11,357 nt of DNA from the NCBI GenBank assembly GCA_030670605.1, contig DAOVBK010000025.1:1-11357 (forward strand), given 5' to 3'. Positions 1 to 7,546 of this stretch are shown here, piece by piece. How positions within the stretch are numbered: position 1 is the stretch's first letter; each line of letters begins with the position of its first letter. Below the pieces are notes generated by a model. It was not told the origin of the DNA, did not search any database, and worked only from the letters and a program-made list of their open reading frames with translations. Source of the DNA: Candidatus Stahliibacteriota bacterium (GTDB taxonomy: Bacteria > Hydrothermota > Tepidihabitantia > SM23-42). The translations under genes were made by a program, and so were the position numbers.

Positions 1-1433
1 CTATTTGCATCATAGATGTCGATTTGAATCGGTACTTTTCCGTCTATCGTATGCGTCGCGCACGCAAAGCAGGGGTCATAGGCACGGAATGCCATTTCAA
101 CCATGTTGAGGAGTCCGTCATCAACCTTACCGCCTTTGATCAATCCTTTTGCTGCTTTTTCCACGGAAAGATTGATCGCTGCGGCGTTGTTCGTCGTCGC
201 AACGATGAGATTTACCCTTGTTAATCTACCCCGTTCGTCAGTTTCATAGTGGTGGAACAAGGTACCACGTGGAGCTTCGATCACGCCGATTCCTTCTTTC
301 GGGATTTGAAAGTCCATGTTTCGCACATTTGTATCAAGAATACCTGGATCGTTGATTAGCTCTACCATTCTCTCGGCTGCCTGTAATGCCTCGATCAACC
401 GTGCCCAGTGTGTCGCAAGCGTATTGTGAACTGGCTTGCCGCCAAGTGTCTCGTAGAATTTCTCGTAGTGTTCCTGCGCTTTGGGTGTTGCCATGCCGTC
501 TGCAGCATTGAGCCGGCCGAGTGGTGCGACGCGAAAGATACCGCTGTCTTTTCCATCAACAAAGCCTTTCCAACCGACATTCTTCAGGTGTGCAAACTTA
601 ATGTATGTCCATGTTTCGACGCCTTCAGCAATATGGTCGAGATAATCGTGCCTATCGAACTTCGCATACTCTTTGCCTTCAGGGTCAGTAACGCGCAGTA
701 AACCATCGTAGAATGCGACTTTATTGTTATCGTCAACAAGTCCCATGTTGTAGAGCGTGCTTGTGTACATATCACTAAGAATCACGTCAACATACTCTTT
801 GTTTTTCAAGACGATATCATTGAACGCCTGCAGGCTGAACAGCGCAAATTCTACTGAATCCTCAGCAGTTTTCTTGAACTCATCCACTTTATCCTTGGGC
901 ATGGGTTTTGATACGCCGCCAGGCAGACAATGGACAGGATGGACAACACGTCCGCCCATGGTCTGGATGATGTCGCGGGTACGTCGGCGAATAGCGATTA
1001 CCTTTTTGCCGGTTTCTACGCCTACTTTGCCGATAACACCGAGCACATTCCGCTCAGCCTTTGGTGCGGTGGGACCGACAATAAAATCAGGACCACCGAG
1101 AAAATAGAAATGCAGATTATGGTCTTCGAACATGAATGCGTTATAGACAAATTCCCTGATTTTTAATGCCGCAGGTGGAGGTTCAACTCCGTACAGATCA
1201 TCGAGCGCCTTACCAGACGCTGTGTGATGTGTGGTCGGTCAAACCCCGCATATCGTTTCGGTGATACGCGGCATCTCTTCGGCGAGTCTGCCGACACCGA
1301 ACCGCTCGTAACCGCGTAACTCAGGTATCTGAAGAACAGCGTGTGCAACATCACCTTTATCATCAAGAAATATCTCTATCTTGCCGTGTCCTTCTAACCG
1401 CGTAATCGGATCTATTGAAATTTCTTTATACAT
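1..1433 (-). CDS. mvhA: F420-non-reducing (group 3c) [NiFe]-hydrogenase large subunit, apparent selenoprotein, 3' end cut by window
   Basis: Catalytic subunit that binds the Ni-Fe centre and splits or forms H2, partnered by the adjacent small subunit and the HdrABC proteins. The frame starts at ATG 1433, one base after the mvhG stop and behind AAGGGG. It runs 477 codons to the edge, with a single in-frame TGA at codon 65. Family signatures are present: RLEGHGKI (12-19), L1 ICGV-x-PTTHH (61-70), GGPDFIVGPTAPKAERN, APRGTL, NLIVATTNN, and L2 DPCFACATH (453-461). TGA stands exactly where L1 has its second cysteine, the residue that bridges Ni and Fe. Residues after His461 (from TIDGK) are probably the peptide removed by the maturation protease. 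hdrC, hdrB and hdrA end in TGA, so TGA is not globally reassigned. I infer selenocysteine at codon 65. The alternatives are a Cys-to-stop mutation or a base-call error. The family call is very sure, the recoding fairly sure. Confidence 0.9.
1199..1229 (-). promoter_or_regulatory. Candidate bacterial SECIS stem-loop
   Basis: On the mRNA, 17 nt after the UGA, AGCGUC (1221..1216) pairs with GGCGCU (1209..1204), with one G-U wobble, around the apical loop UGGUAA (1215..1210). A lower stem CAUC (1229..1226) / GAUG (1202..1199) is separated by an ACAC / C internal loop. The apical loop starts 24 nt after UGA and its second base is G, followed by GU. This agrees with the general bacterial SECIS pattern: a hairpin inside the coding region just 3' of UGA, with G in the first two loop positions. 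The pairing was done by hand and no folding energy was computed. GC-rich coding DNA can form such hairpins by chance. Confidence 0.55.
1239..1241 (-). other. In-frame TGA, probable selenocysteine codon (residue 65 of MvhA)
   Basis: The codon reads TGA between GTT (Val64) and CCG (Pro66). I read the frame triplet by triplet from here to base 3 and found no other stop. Upstream is RITETICGV and downstream PTTHHTASGKALDD, so the hydrogenase L1 alignment continues without a gap. The expected residue is Cys, and TGA is one base from TGC or TGT. Sec for Cys is the standard substitution in selenoproteins. No sel genes are in the window. Confidence 0.75.
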
Positions 1434-1434
1434 G

Positions 1435-2400
1435 CTATACCCCTTGTTTTCTTCTGAGGATTGACGTTGGTAACGAGTACATATAGAAGAGACCGATCGG
1501 ATCAATGACTTTTTCCGCTATTTTCTCGATTTCTTTCTCATCGTCAATATCAATAATCGAAGCAAGACTTGAGAGAAACTTAGCACCCATGTCCTTTACT
1601 TCTTTTGTTGGTCCGAAACAGCCGCGACACGGTATGTTCGCGTTGATGCATCGCTCGCCGCAACCACCACGGGTGGCAGGTCCCAAACAGATAATTCCTT
1701 CTGCCAAAAAGCATTTTTCCGGGTCTGCGATCACTTCTGATATACGTTTTATGTCCTTGATCGCGAGTTTGTCGGGCTTTGATTTATTCCGTTCACATGT
1801 TTCGCAGAGCGCTTTGTCAACGGTGAGGACCGCACCCTTTTCAGGTAAATTACCTTCGAGAATTGCCGTTACTGCCTTCATGATGAGGTCTGGCGGCGGA
1901 GCGCAGCCTGGTAAGTAGTAATCAACATCAATCGTCTGGCCGAGTGATTTGACCGTATCATAGAATTCAGGAAGGGTCAGCGTGCCAAACTCTGTTTTTG
2001 TTTCTGTCTGCGGGTATATGCCCTTCGGATTCGGTGTTGAAGGGCTGAGCTTATATGCCGTTTCAAATATTTCTTTCCGGTTGGCTACATTGGCAAGACC
2101 AGGAATGCCACCGAGGTGAGCGCATGCTCCAAAGGCAACAACGAGCTGTGATTTCTGACGCAGAAGTTTTGCCATGTGTTCCTGCTCACTGGTGCGTATT
2201 GCGCCGTTGATGAAGCTCACTGCGAATGATTTGTCTGGCATTGCCTCGACATCCTTGCGCTTGAAGTCCATTGCCACGGGCCACAATCTGATGTCGACTG
2301 CGTCAACGACTTTCAGGATGTCCTCAGCAAGGTCTATGACAGCTTCTTCGCAGCCACCACATGAGGCGCACCAATAAAATGCAACTAATGGCTTCGCCAT
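1435..2400 (-). CDS. mvhG: F420-non-reducing hydrogenase iron-sulfur small subunit
   Basis: Electron-relay subunit carrying electrons from the Ni-Fe site in MvhA to the MvhD-like domain. It has 321 residues and starts at ATG 2400 behind GGAGG with about 6 nt spacing. Proximal-cluster cysteines are visible as CGGC (C14, C17), FGAC (C93) and LPGC (C166). A C-terminal ferredoxin-like region holds C199, C202, C230, C238, C247, C251, C258 and C261, enough for two more [4Fe-4S] clusters, as in group 3c small subunits. There is no twin-arginine signal, so the enzyme is cytoplasmic. Cys11 (WCASCGGC) is an extra cysteine in the proximal loop, with no clear role. The stop lies one base before the mvhA start, so the two are translationally linked. 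A 102-nt gap separates it from hdrA. Confidence 0.93.
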   Translation of the reverse strand: MAKPLVAFYWCASCGGCEEAVIDLAEDILKVVDAVDIRLWPVAMDFKRKDVEAMPDKSFAVSFINGAIRTSEQEHMAKLLRQKSQLVVAFGACAHLGGIPGLANVANRKEIFETAYKLSPSTPNPKGIYPQTETKTEFGTLTLPEFYDTVKSLGQTIDVDYYLPGCAPPPDLIMKAVTAILEGNLPEKGAVLTVDKALCETCERNKSKPDKLAIKDIKRISEVIADPEKCFLAEGIICLGPATRGGCGERCINANIPCRGCFGPTKEVKDMGAKFLSSLASIIDIDDEKEIEKIAEKVIDPIGLFYMYSLPTSILRRKQGV

Positions 2401-2502
2401 TTATTTCCTCCTTTCAAACACACAGATTACATAGATTATACATAAATATGATTACATTGATTTTTGCTTTCCACGAGTACGAACTACGAATAACGAATAC
2501 GT

Positions 2503-4611
2503 TCATTTATTCATTTCCTTCACAATTTTCACAAATTTAAGTGCTTCATCTTTGCCTATCCATTCTAACCGGACAGTATTTTTGTCAAAGCCAAGAACGT
2601 CCAGATTCATCTTCAACAGCTGTTCGCGCGCTTTGGCGCGGAAATTTCCCTTTGCGTAATGGCATGCATTCGGGTAGCACCCGCCAATGAGTACACTTTT
2701 CGCACCCTTCTCGAGTGCATCCATGACGTGCGATGGATCAACAGCGCCGCTGCACGGAATCCGGATAATTTTTACATTCTCTGGATACACATGCTTGTCA
2801 TATGCCGCCTTGTCAGTCGCGTTATACGCTGACCAGCGGCACAGAAGCGCAAGTATATCGCCTTTTTTCACCAATGCGGCGATCTGATTGCTGAGTGCCT
2901 GCGGATTGAACATCTCGAGCTGGCTTGCATACGTCGGACAGGTAATTGAGCACACGCCGCAGCCCATGCACAGCTCCTCATTGACTTTGATCTTCTCTTC
3001 GACGACTGATATCGCGTTGTACGGACACGTTCCTATACACATTCGGCACACACTGCACAGGTCTTCATTAATAAGTGCATTGGGCTGTTTTGATTCGATT
3101 TTGTCTTGTCTGAATAGATTCAAAACTGAAAAACTAGCTTTGCGCGCGTCGATAAGTGTTTCTCTGACACCAGCAGGGAATGTTGCAGAACCGGCAGTAA
3201 AAACACCGCGTGGCAGGTCTGTATTGCCAAGCCCGGCATTTTCAAAGAGCACGGGAAAATCGCCATTGAGTTTGATGCCGAGTTTTTCGAACGTTGGCGC
3301 GTCAGCAACGAATCCTGAACAGAGCACAACAGTATCTGCTTCGATTTCAAGAAGTTCATTCGTGTACAGATCTTCTGTTCTGACGACGAGATCGCCATCA
3401 CGTCTGAAGACTTCGGACGCTTTGCCTTTGATGAATGAAACACCTTTTTCTCGCAGTGTATTGTACAGATACTCGAATGTGCCATAACTCCGCATGTCCA
3501 TTGCGACAACGTACGCGTGCGCATCTGGATAGCGGTCAACGAGTAATTTTGCTTCTTTCAGGCCGAGAAAACAGCAAATCTTTGAACAGTAAGGAAGATG
3601 TTTCGAATCACGCGACCCTGCGCAGTACAAGAAAACAACATTTTTTGGTTCGAGTGCACCAGAGGCAACAGCACGTTCAAACTCAATAGTGCGCATCACG
3701 CCTGGTAGCCGTGCATAACCATACTCTTCAACCTTGCTGACATCATACCAGTTAAGTCCAGTAGCGACAACGACGGCACCACTTGCTATTTCTTTTTCAG
3801 TTGATGAGCATTCGAGTTCTATTGTGCCTGGGCACACCTTGACGCACTCACCACATTTCGTGCATGTATCCCAGTCTATTGCATATGTATCAGGATATGT
3901 CGGAACGTAGTAAATTGCTTTTCGCTTCTTACCTGCGTCATCGACCTCAACTGGACACACATCAACGCACTTGCTGCAATTGCTGCAATCAATAACACCG
4001 CGCGAACGGGTCGTAAGCGCGACGTTGTAATTGCCGATATGCCCTTTAATCTCTTTTGCCTCGGTATTGAAGTAGCAAGTAATGTTCTTTTGTTCCAGCA
4101 TTTTCGCGATTTGTGGCATAAGGGTGTGACTGTACGGTGTTCCTTCTGGATAGAGACGGTCGAGCTGCGCAACAACGCCTCCGAGGAATGGTGTCCGTTC
4201 AATGAGATGCACATCAGTACCATTTTGAGCAAGTTGTGTTGCAACTTCAATGCCTGCGACACCGGCACCGATGACGAGTGCACTTTTCTGCTCAATGGGG
4301 AAGACCTTTGGCTTTATCGGAGTAACCGCCTCCATTTTTGCGACTGCTGCACGGATGAGGTCTTTTGCCTTATCCATCGAGTGACCCATGAGCACGACAT
4401 GTTCGTGAAGGTTGACGAATTCGGCATTGACATTGGGAAACAAGCATTCCATAAGGCTTGGACTGCAGCCCGCAATGACAACCTTCTCATCCGCACCGAC
4501 AGCGAGTTTCTTCTTGCACAAATCTTCATGCTGTTCTATTTTTACTCCAGGACCAAGGTCTAGTTTGGGTAGTTTTATAGCTCCCTTGCACGTGCACACT
4601 AACACTCTCAT
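2503..4611 (-). CDS. hdrA: Heterodisulfide reductase subunit A (FAD, iron-sulfur) fused to an MvhD-like domain
   Basis: Flavin-based electron-bifurcating core of the Hdr complex, 702 residues. In order: an N-terminal Cys-bearing domain (C6, C8, C32, C49); a dinucleotide fold with VIGAGVAGIE near 113-122; an inserted ferredoxin pair CSNCSKCVDVCP (209-220) and CTKCGECVKVCP (250-261); YCAGSRDSKHLPYCSKICC (329-347), where some methanogen HdrAs carry Sec but here all are Cys; a second FAD-domain part to about 500; a C-terminal ferredoxin pair CSVCRMCIGTCP (519-530) and CMGCGVCSITCP (548-559); and an MvhD/FlpD-type domain at 580-702 (RIPCSGAVDP, GGCYPNACHY, RLEWI). In that last domain the usual Cys-x-x-Cys reads CRWS (591-594), one ligand short. 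Fusion explains why no separate mvhD sits beside mvhG. It overlaps hdrB by ATGA. Confidence 0.93.
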   Translation of the reverse strand: MRVLVCTCKGAIKLPKLDLGPGVKIEQHEDLCKKKLAVGADEKVVIAGCSPSLMECLFPNVNAEFVNLHEHVVLMGHSMDKAKDLIRAAVAKMEAVTPIKPKVFPIEQKSALVIGAGVAGIEVATQLAQNGTDVHLIERTPFLGGVVAQLDRLYPEGTPYSHTLMPQIAKMLEQKNITCYFNTEAKEIKGHIGNYNVALTTRSRGVIDCSNCSKCVDVCPVEVDDAGKKRKAIYYVPTYPDTYAIDWDTCTKCGECVKVCPGTIELECSSTEKEIASGAVVVATGLNWYDVSKVEEYGYARLPGVMRTIEFERAVASGALEPKNVVFLYCAGSRDSKHLPYCSKICCFLGLKEAKLLVDRYPDAHAYVVAMDMRSYGTFEYLYNTLREKGVSFIKGKASEVFRRDGDLVVRTEDLYTNELLEIEADTVVLCSGFVADAPTFEKLGIKLNGDFPVLFENAGLGNTDLPRGVFTAGSATFPAGVRETLIDARKASFSVLNLFRQDKIESKQPNALINEDLCSVCRMCIGTCPYNAISVVEEKIKVNEELCMGCGVCSITCPTYASQLEMFNPQALSNQIAALVKKGDILALLCRWSAYNATDKAAYDKHVYPENVKIIRIPCSGAVDPSHVMDALEKGAKSVLIGGCYPNACHYAKGNFRAKAREQLLKMNLDVLGFDKNTVRLEWIGKDEALKFVKIVKEMNK

Positions 4612-5474
4612 GCGCCACCTCCAATTTTCTCGAGTAACTCATTGGGTCTGACGCGGTTAAATCTCAAACCGACTGCATTCTTGTCCAGTCCGAAACTCAA
4701 ACCGAGCAGCTGAGGATAGTAGAGCACGGGGATATTGTATTCCTTTTCGAACTGTGCCTCTGCCTTTCGCTGATTGTCTTCATACATGACCGTACAAAAC
4801 GGGCAAATAGAAATGAGTGCATCAGCTCCCGTTTCCTTGGCAAACGCTAATTTATGATTTGCCATCGTCACCGCGAGTTTTTCGTCAATACCGAGAACTG
4901 AACCGCCACAGCACATTTTCTTGTCATAGTAATCAATCGTCTGGGCGCCCGTAACCCTGACCAGTTCATCAAGGGTGTGCGGCACTTCTGGATTGTCGAA
5001 CCCATAGAGCGAGGACGGTCGCATATAGTGACATCCATAGTGTGCGATCACATTTAATGCCTGGAGTGGTTGTTTCACTTTTTTCTTAATTGTATCCAAT
5101 CCGATATCTTCATAGAGCACACGGACAAAATGTTTGACCGTGACATCATGCGGATATGAGAACCCCAGTGCCTTGAACTTTCTGTGGAAATGGTCGTTGT
5201 GCAGCTGTTTTTGTGCGTCAGAGAGCATTGCCGTACATGAATTGCATAATGTGACCACAGTTAAGTTCATCTCGCTCGCGATGCCGATATTGCGTGCAGC
5301 AATGAGGAGTGCGGTTTCTGCATCCACTGCCTTCATGGGAAATCCACAACAGGACGCCTTTGGTATATCGGCTAATTCTATGTTGAGTTCCTTGGCAACA
5401 TTACGCGCACTCAGCTCATAGTGCTGCGCCCTGACCGGAACTGTACAACCCAGGAACAGCGCGTACTTCTTCAT
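4608..5474 (-). CDS. hdrB: Heterodisulfide reductase subunit B (two CCG domains)
   Basis: Catalytic disulfide-reducing subunit of Hdr-type complexes, 288 residues. Both cysteine-rich CCG domains are complete: C10, SCCGFP (C42, C43), CNSC (C77, C80), then C148, MCCGG (C188, C189), CPFC (C224, C227). In the characterised family these ten cysteines hold two noncubane [4Fe-4S] clusters at which the disulfide is cleaved. There is no signal peptide or membrane segment. The ATG overlaps the hdrC stop (ATGA) and its own stop overlaps the hdrA start, which indicates strict co-translation. In a bacterium the physiological disulfide is unlikely to be CoM-S-S-CoB, and the real acceptor cannot be told from sequence. 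Confidence 0.93.
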   Translation of the reverse strand: MKKYALFLGCTVPVRAQHYELSARNVAKELNIELADIPKASCCGFPMKAVDAETALLIAARNIGIASEMNLTVVTLCNSCTAMLSDAQKQLHNDHFHRKFKALGFSYPHDVTVKHFVRVLYEDIGLDTIKKKVKQPLQALNVIAHYGCHYMRPSSLYGFDNPEVPHTLDELVRVTGAQTIDYYDKKMCCGGSVLGIDEKLAVTMANHKLAFAKETGADALISICPFCTVMYEDNQRKAEAQFEKEYNIPVLYYPQLLGLSFGLDKNAVGLRFNRVRPNELLEKIGGGA

Positions 5475-5962
5475 TTTTTCACCACCTTGGCAATGCCCGT
5501 GTACTCAAGTATCTTGGCAACCTCTGGAATAGTCTTATCAATCGGTGGCAGGCCGAGCTTTTGTCGTTTCTTAAGGTCAAAGTCCTCGACTTCATAAAGT
5601 CTGCCCAGTTTTTCGAGCAGGTCGAGCTGGACTTTGTATCCTTCCGGGCAGTAGCCTTGCTCTACAGCATAGTTCTTAATTGCATTGATGAGTTCTGCGA
5701 CCATGATCCCCTGTGGACAACGTTCAGTGCACGCATGACAGTGAGCACAGAACCACAGGAATGGTGACGACAGCACTTCTTTTTTCACACCCAAGAGCGT
5801 CAGTCGGATTATTTTTCGAGGATTGTATCGTTCATCAAAATATCGTACAGGACAGCTTGCTGCACAATCACTGCAGCCAAAGCATTTAAGAAGACCTTCG
5901 CCGCCTTTTTGCTTAATAATTTCATACTTGAAATTTGGATCTGCATTTTTTAAATTAATCAT
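5471..5962 (-). CDS. hdrC: Heterodisulfide reductase subunit C (2x[4Fe-4S])
   Basis: Electron-transfer subunit linking HdrA to HdrB, 163 residues. Two ferredoxin-type motifs are present: CFGCSDCAASC (C27, C30, C33, C37) and CAHCHACTERC (C72, C75, C78, C82), each followed by Pro. No transmembrane helices are seen, so this is the soluble HdrC form and not a membrane HdrE-linked type. The start at 5962 sits behind AAGGAGC. It is the first gene of the five-gene operon, about 134 nt downstream of the predicted transcription start, and it overlaps hdrB by 4 nt. Confidence 0.92.
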   Translation of the reverse strand: MINLKNADPNFKYEIIKQKGGEGLLKCFGCSDCAASCPVRYFDERYNPRKIIRLTLLGVKKEVLSSPFLWFCAHCHACTERCPQGIMVAELINAIKNYAVEQGYCPEGYKVQLDLLEKLGRLYEVEDFDLKKRQKLGLPPIDKTIPEVAKILEYTGIAKVVKK

Positions 5963-6102
5963 ACTGCTCCTTTATATACTAACGTATGATGCGATGATTT
6001 TTGTAATGAATGTACCAACTTTGCAAACCGAACAGCATCCTATGCTTCATTCGCGGTCTGTCCCATACGCTATCATTAAAACCTTCGCTATTATGAGCAT
6101 TT

Positions 6103-6130
6103 ATTATAGTCATATATACATATGTGTCAA
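6103..6130 (-). promoter_or_regulatory. Consensus sigma70 promoter of the hdrCBA-mvhGA operon
   Basis: TTGACA at 6130..6125 and TATAAT at 6108..6103, both perfect matches, separated by 16 nt. The start point should fall near 6096, giving a leader of about 134 nt before hdrC. The leader contains a small hairpin (AGCAT-AGG-ATGCT, 6046..6034) but no riboswitch that I recognise. The -35 box lies only 6 bp from the REP palindrome array that ends lplA. Confidence 0.75.
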
Positions 6131-6136
6131 CATCGA

Positions 6137-6174
6137 GGACGCGCTATAGGACGCGCTATAGCGCGTCCCTACTG
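6137..6174 (-). repeat. REP element with GTAG foot and 20-bp perfect palindrome, plus an extra half copy
   Basis: GGACGCGCTATAGCGCGTCC (6149-6168) is a perfect palindrome. On the minus strand it is preceded by GTAG (6173..6170). GTAG next to a hairpin is the signature recognised by RAYT transposases in classic REPs. A further half unit GGACGCGCTATA (6137-6148) is repeated in tandem beside it. The same palindrome with the same CTACTG flank recurs at 7547-7572. The element supplies the last Gln and the TAG stop of lplA and lies just upstream of the hdr promoter. Confidence 0.8.
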
Positions 6175-7221
6175 TGCTTCTATCACGGTTTTGGCGATGT
6201 CTTCTGGTTCAATACCGGGTGACTCTATTTTATCCTTGCCATACACCTTTGAAATCTCTTGCTTGATCGTCTCGCGGTCGAATTCTTTGTTTTTCAGAGC
6301 ATTTTCGACATTCTTGAGACTCTGTTTCGGAAACAGATTGAAATCACCAGAAACCACGATATCCTTGAGGACTTTCTTGTTCTCAACCTCTTCCGCAGTC
6401 CTGATGAGTCCGCCTTTTGCCTTATACAAACCATACAGAATATCAATACCTTCCTTGATCTTCACGCCCTCGGGAATGCGTGGGGTCTTTTTGAACAGAA
6501 ATGCATCAGAGGTGAAAAGCTTCTCTAACTCTTGTATTTTCTGGATGGTTTTCTCATCAAGGTCAACTGGTTCCAGTCTATGAGTGATTTTTTCGAAACA
6601 CTCAATAAGGACACGTTTGATGTCTTCTCTGGGAGGGATTTCACCGAGTTCGCGCTTCATCGTTGTTAGATTTTCTTCCATACTTTTGTAGATTTTATCC
6701 CGAAATTTCTCATCAGGTACTTTTAAGACCTTGCTCATCGTATGGTAGTCAAAGTCGAGCAGTATACCACCGACAAAGACCATTGAATCACCGATATCAC
6801 CGCCGCCTTCGCCAGCGATTTTTTTACCCTTATTAGTAATAATGTCATTTTCAGCGCGGAATGATGCATTGATCCCGAATGTGCGGTATGTTTCACACGC
6901 TGGTTGCGAAAGCATTTCAAATATCTGTTTGATGTTACGGGGAAATGCGGGATTGTTTTTGTGCCAGATCATTTGATAGAATATCTGATTACCATCAAGA
7001 TACGTTGCGCCACCGCCGACCTCCCTGCGCATGATCGATATCCCCGCTTTCTCGCAGAATTCTAGATCGATTTCTTTTTGTGCATCCTGGAAATAACCAA
7101 TACTTGCGAGCGGCTCTTTCGGCGAAACGATCACTAATCCCTCATAGCCAATACGGGCAAGGGCATGGAATATCAACATCGAATCCTGACCGGGTACTTT
7201 GTCGAGCTTAATTACGTTCAT
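6169..7221 (-). CDS. lplA: Lipoate-protein ligase A family protein
   Basis: Predicted to activate lipoate and attach it to lysines of acceptor proteins such as glycine-cleavage H protein or 2-oxoacid dehydrogenase E2. It has 350 residues, the two-domain length. The catalytic domain has RREVGGGATYLDGN (65-78, lipoate-binding RRxxGGG) and GKKIAG (132-137) with the conserved ligase lysine, followed by a GGILLDFD strand. The C-terminal accessory domain (about 255-340) has the GGLIR and SGDFNLFP motifs. Start at ATG 7221 with GGAGG at 7232..7228. The final Gln and stop codon come from the flank of a REP element, so the natural C-terminus may have been altered slightly. It is separated from hdrC by 206 nt and a strong promoter, so it is probably not in the hdr transcript. 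Octanoyl-transferase activity cannot be excluded. Confidence 0.88.
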   Translation of the reverse strand: MNVIKLDKVPGQDSMLIFHALARIGYEGLVIVSPKEPLASIGYFQDAQKEIDLEFCEKAGISIMRREVGGGATYLDGNQIFYQMIWHKNNPAFPRNIKQIFEMLSQPACETYRTFGINASFRAENDIITNKGKKIAGEGGGDIGDSMVFVGGILLDFDYHTMSKVLKVPDEKFRDKIYKSMEENLTTMKRELGEIPPREDIKRVLIECFEKITHRLEPVDLDEKTIQKIQELEKLFTSDAFLFKKTPRIPEGVKIKEGIDILYGLYKAKGGLIRTAEEVENKKVLKDIVVSGDFNLFPKQSLKNVENALKNKEFDRETIKQEISKVYGKDKIESPGIEPEDIAKTVIEAQ

Positions 7222-7233
7222 ACAACGCCTCCT

Positions 7234-7545
7234 TCAGCGCAATTGGACGCGCCATGGCGCATCCGTATGTATGGTAATAATTCCGTGTATATGGTTGGGC
7301 ATTAATACGTAGGAATCTAATTCAATATTCTTAAAATGGCTTGGTATTTGTAACCAAAATTTCTTTGCACATTCTCGTATTTTGCGATTTTTGAAATACA
7401 GTTTCTTCTCGTTTGTGCAGATTGTCACAAAATAATGACCTGGTTCTGAATAGTCATAGTTTTTCAATCTGAGTGATTTTCGTTGTCTCGCTTTATCCGT
7501 GTTCGATTTTCCCGAAATAAACCATGTTTGTCTATGACGCGCCAT
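7234..7545 (-). pseudogene. Truncated REP-associated tyrosine transposase (RAYT, Y1_Tnp family)
   Basis: The N-terminal part of a RAYT: DYSEPGHYFVTICT (31-44) is the family's first strand motif and SYVLMPNHIHGIITI (78-92) carries the HUH metal-binding histidines (H85, H87). Full RAYTs are about 150-200 residues with a catalytic tyrosine in a later helix. This one ends at 103, so the tyrosine is missing. The last residues DAPWRV are encoded by a REP-like palindrome, and the stop is only 12 nt before lplA. The ATG lies beside another REP (7547-7566). It is probably a decaying REPtron remnant with no transposition activity. Confidence 0.8.
7245..7264 (-). repeat. Imperfect REP-like palindrome inside the RAYT remnant
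   Basis: GGACGCGCCATGGCGCATCC is a 20-bp palindrome with one mismatched pair (C/T three bases in from each end), closely related to the GGACGCGCTATAGCGCGTCC elements. It lacks the GTAG foot, like partner inverse REPs in other systems. It lies at the 3' end of the truncated transposase reading frame, 24 bp upstream of the lplA start. Confidence 0.65.
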
Positions 7546-7546
7546 G

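Noticed and set aside
1163..1366. Open frame on the minus strand overlapping mvhA around the TGA
   Set aside because: It is in another frame and lacks hydrogenase motifs. The mvhA frame itself continues with perfect family motifs on both sides of the TGA, so a frameshift is not needed.
1..1433. Genome-wide reassignment of TGA (to Trp or Gly)
   Set aside because: hdrC, hdrB, hdrA and the first lipoprotein gene all end in TGA at natural C-termini, so TGA works as a stop here.
2401..2502. TATAAT at 2440..2435 as a separate promoter for mvhGA
   Set aside because: No -35 box fits at 16-18 nt (AATCAA, AAATCA, AAAATC). The gap is AT-rich with repeated short words such as ATGTAATC and CGTTATTCGTA, so the match may be chance.
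2888..3487. 199-codon plus-strand open frame opposite hdrA
   Set aside because: It is a shadow frame of the well-supported hdrA, with no recognisable motif and no ribosome-binding site.
5963..6096. Riboswitch or attenuator in the hdr leader
   Set aside because: Only one small 5-bp hairpin is visible. I find no conserved riboswitch core, leader peptide or terminator-like structure.
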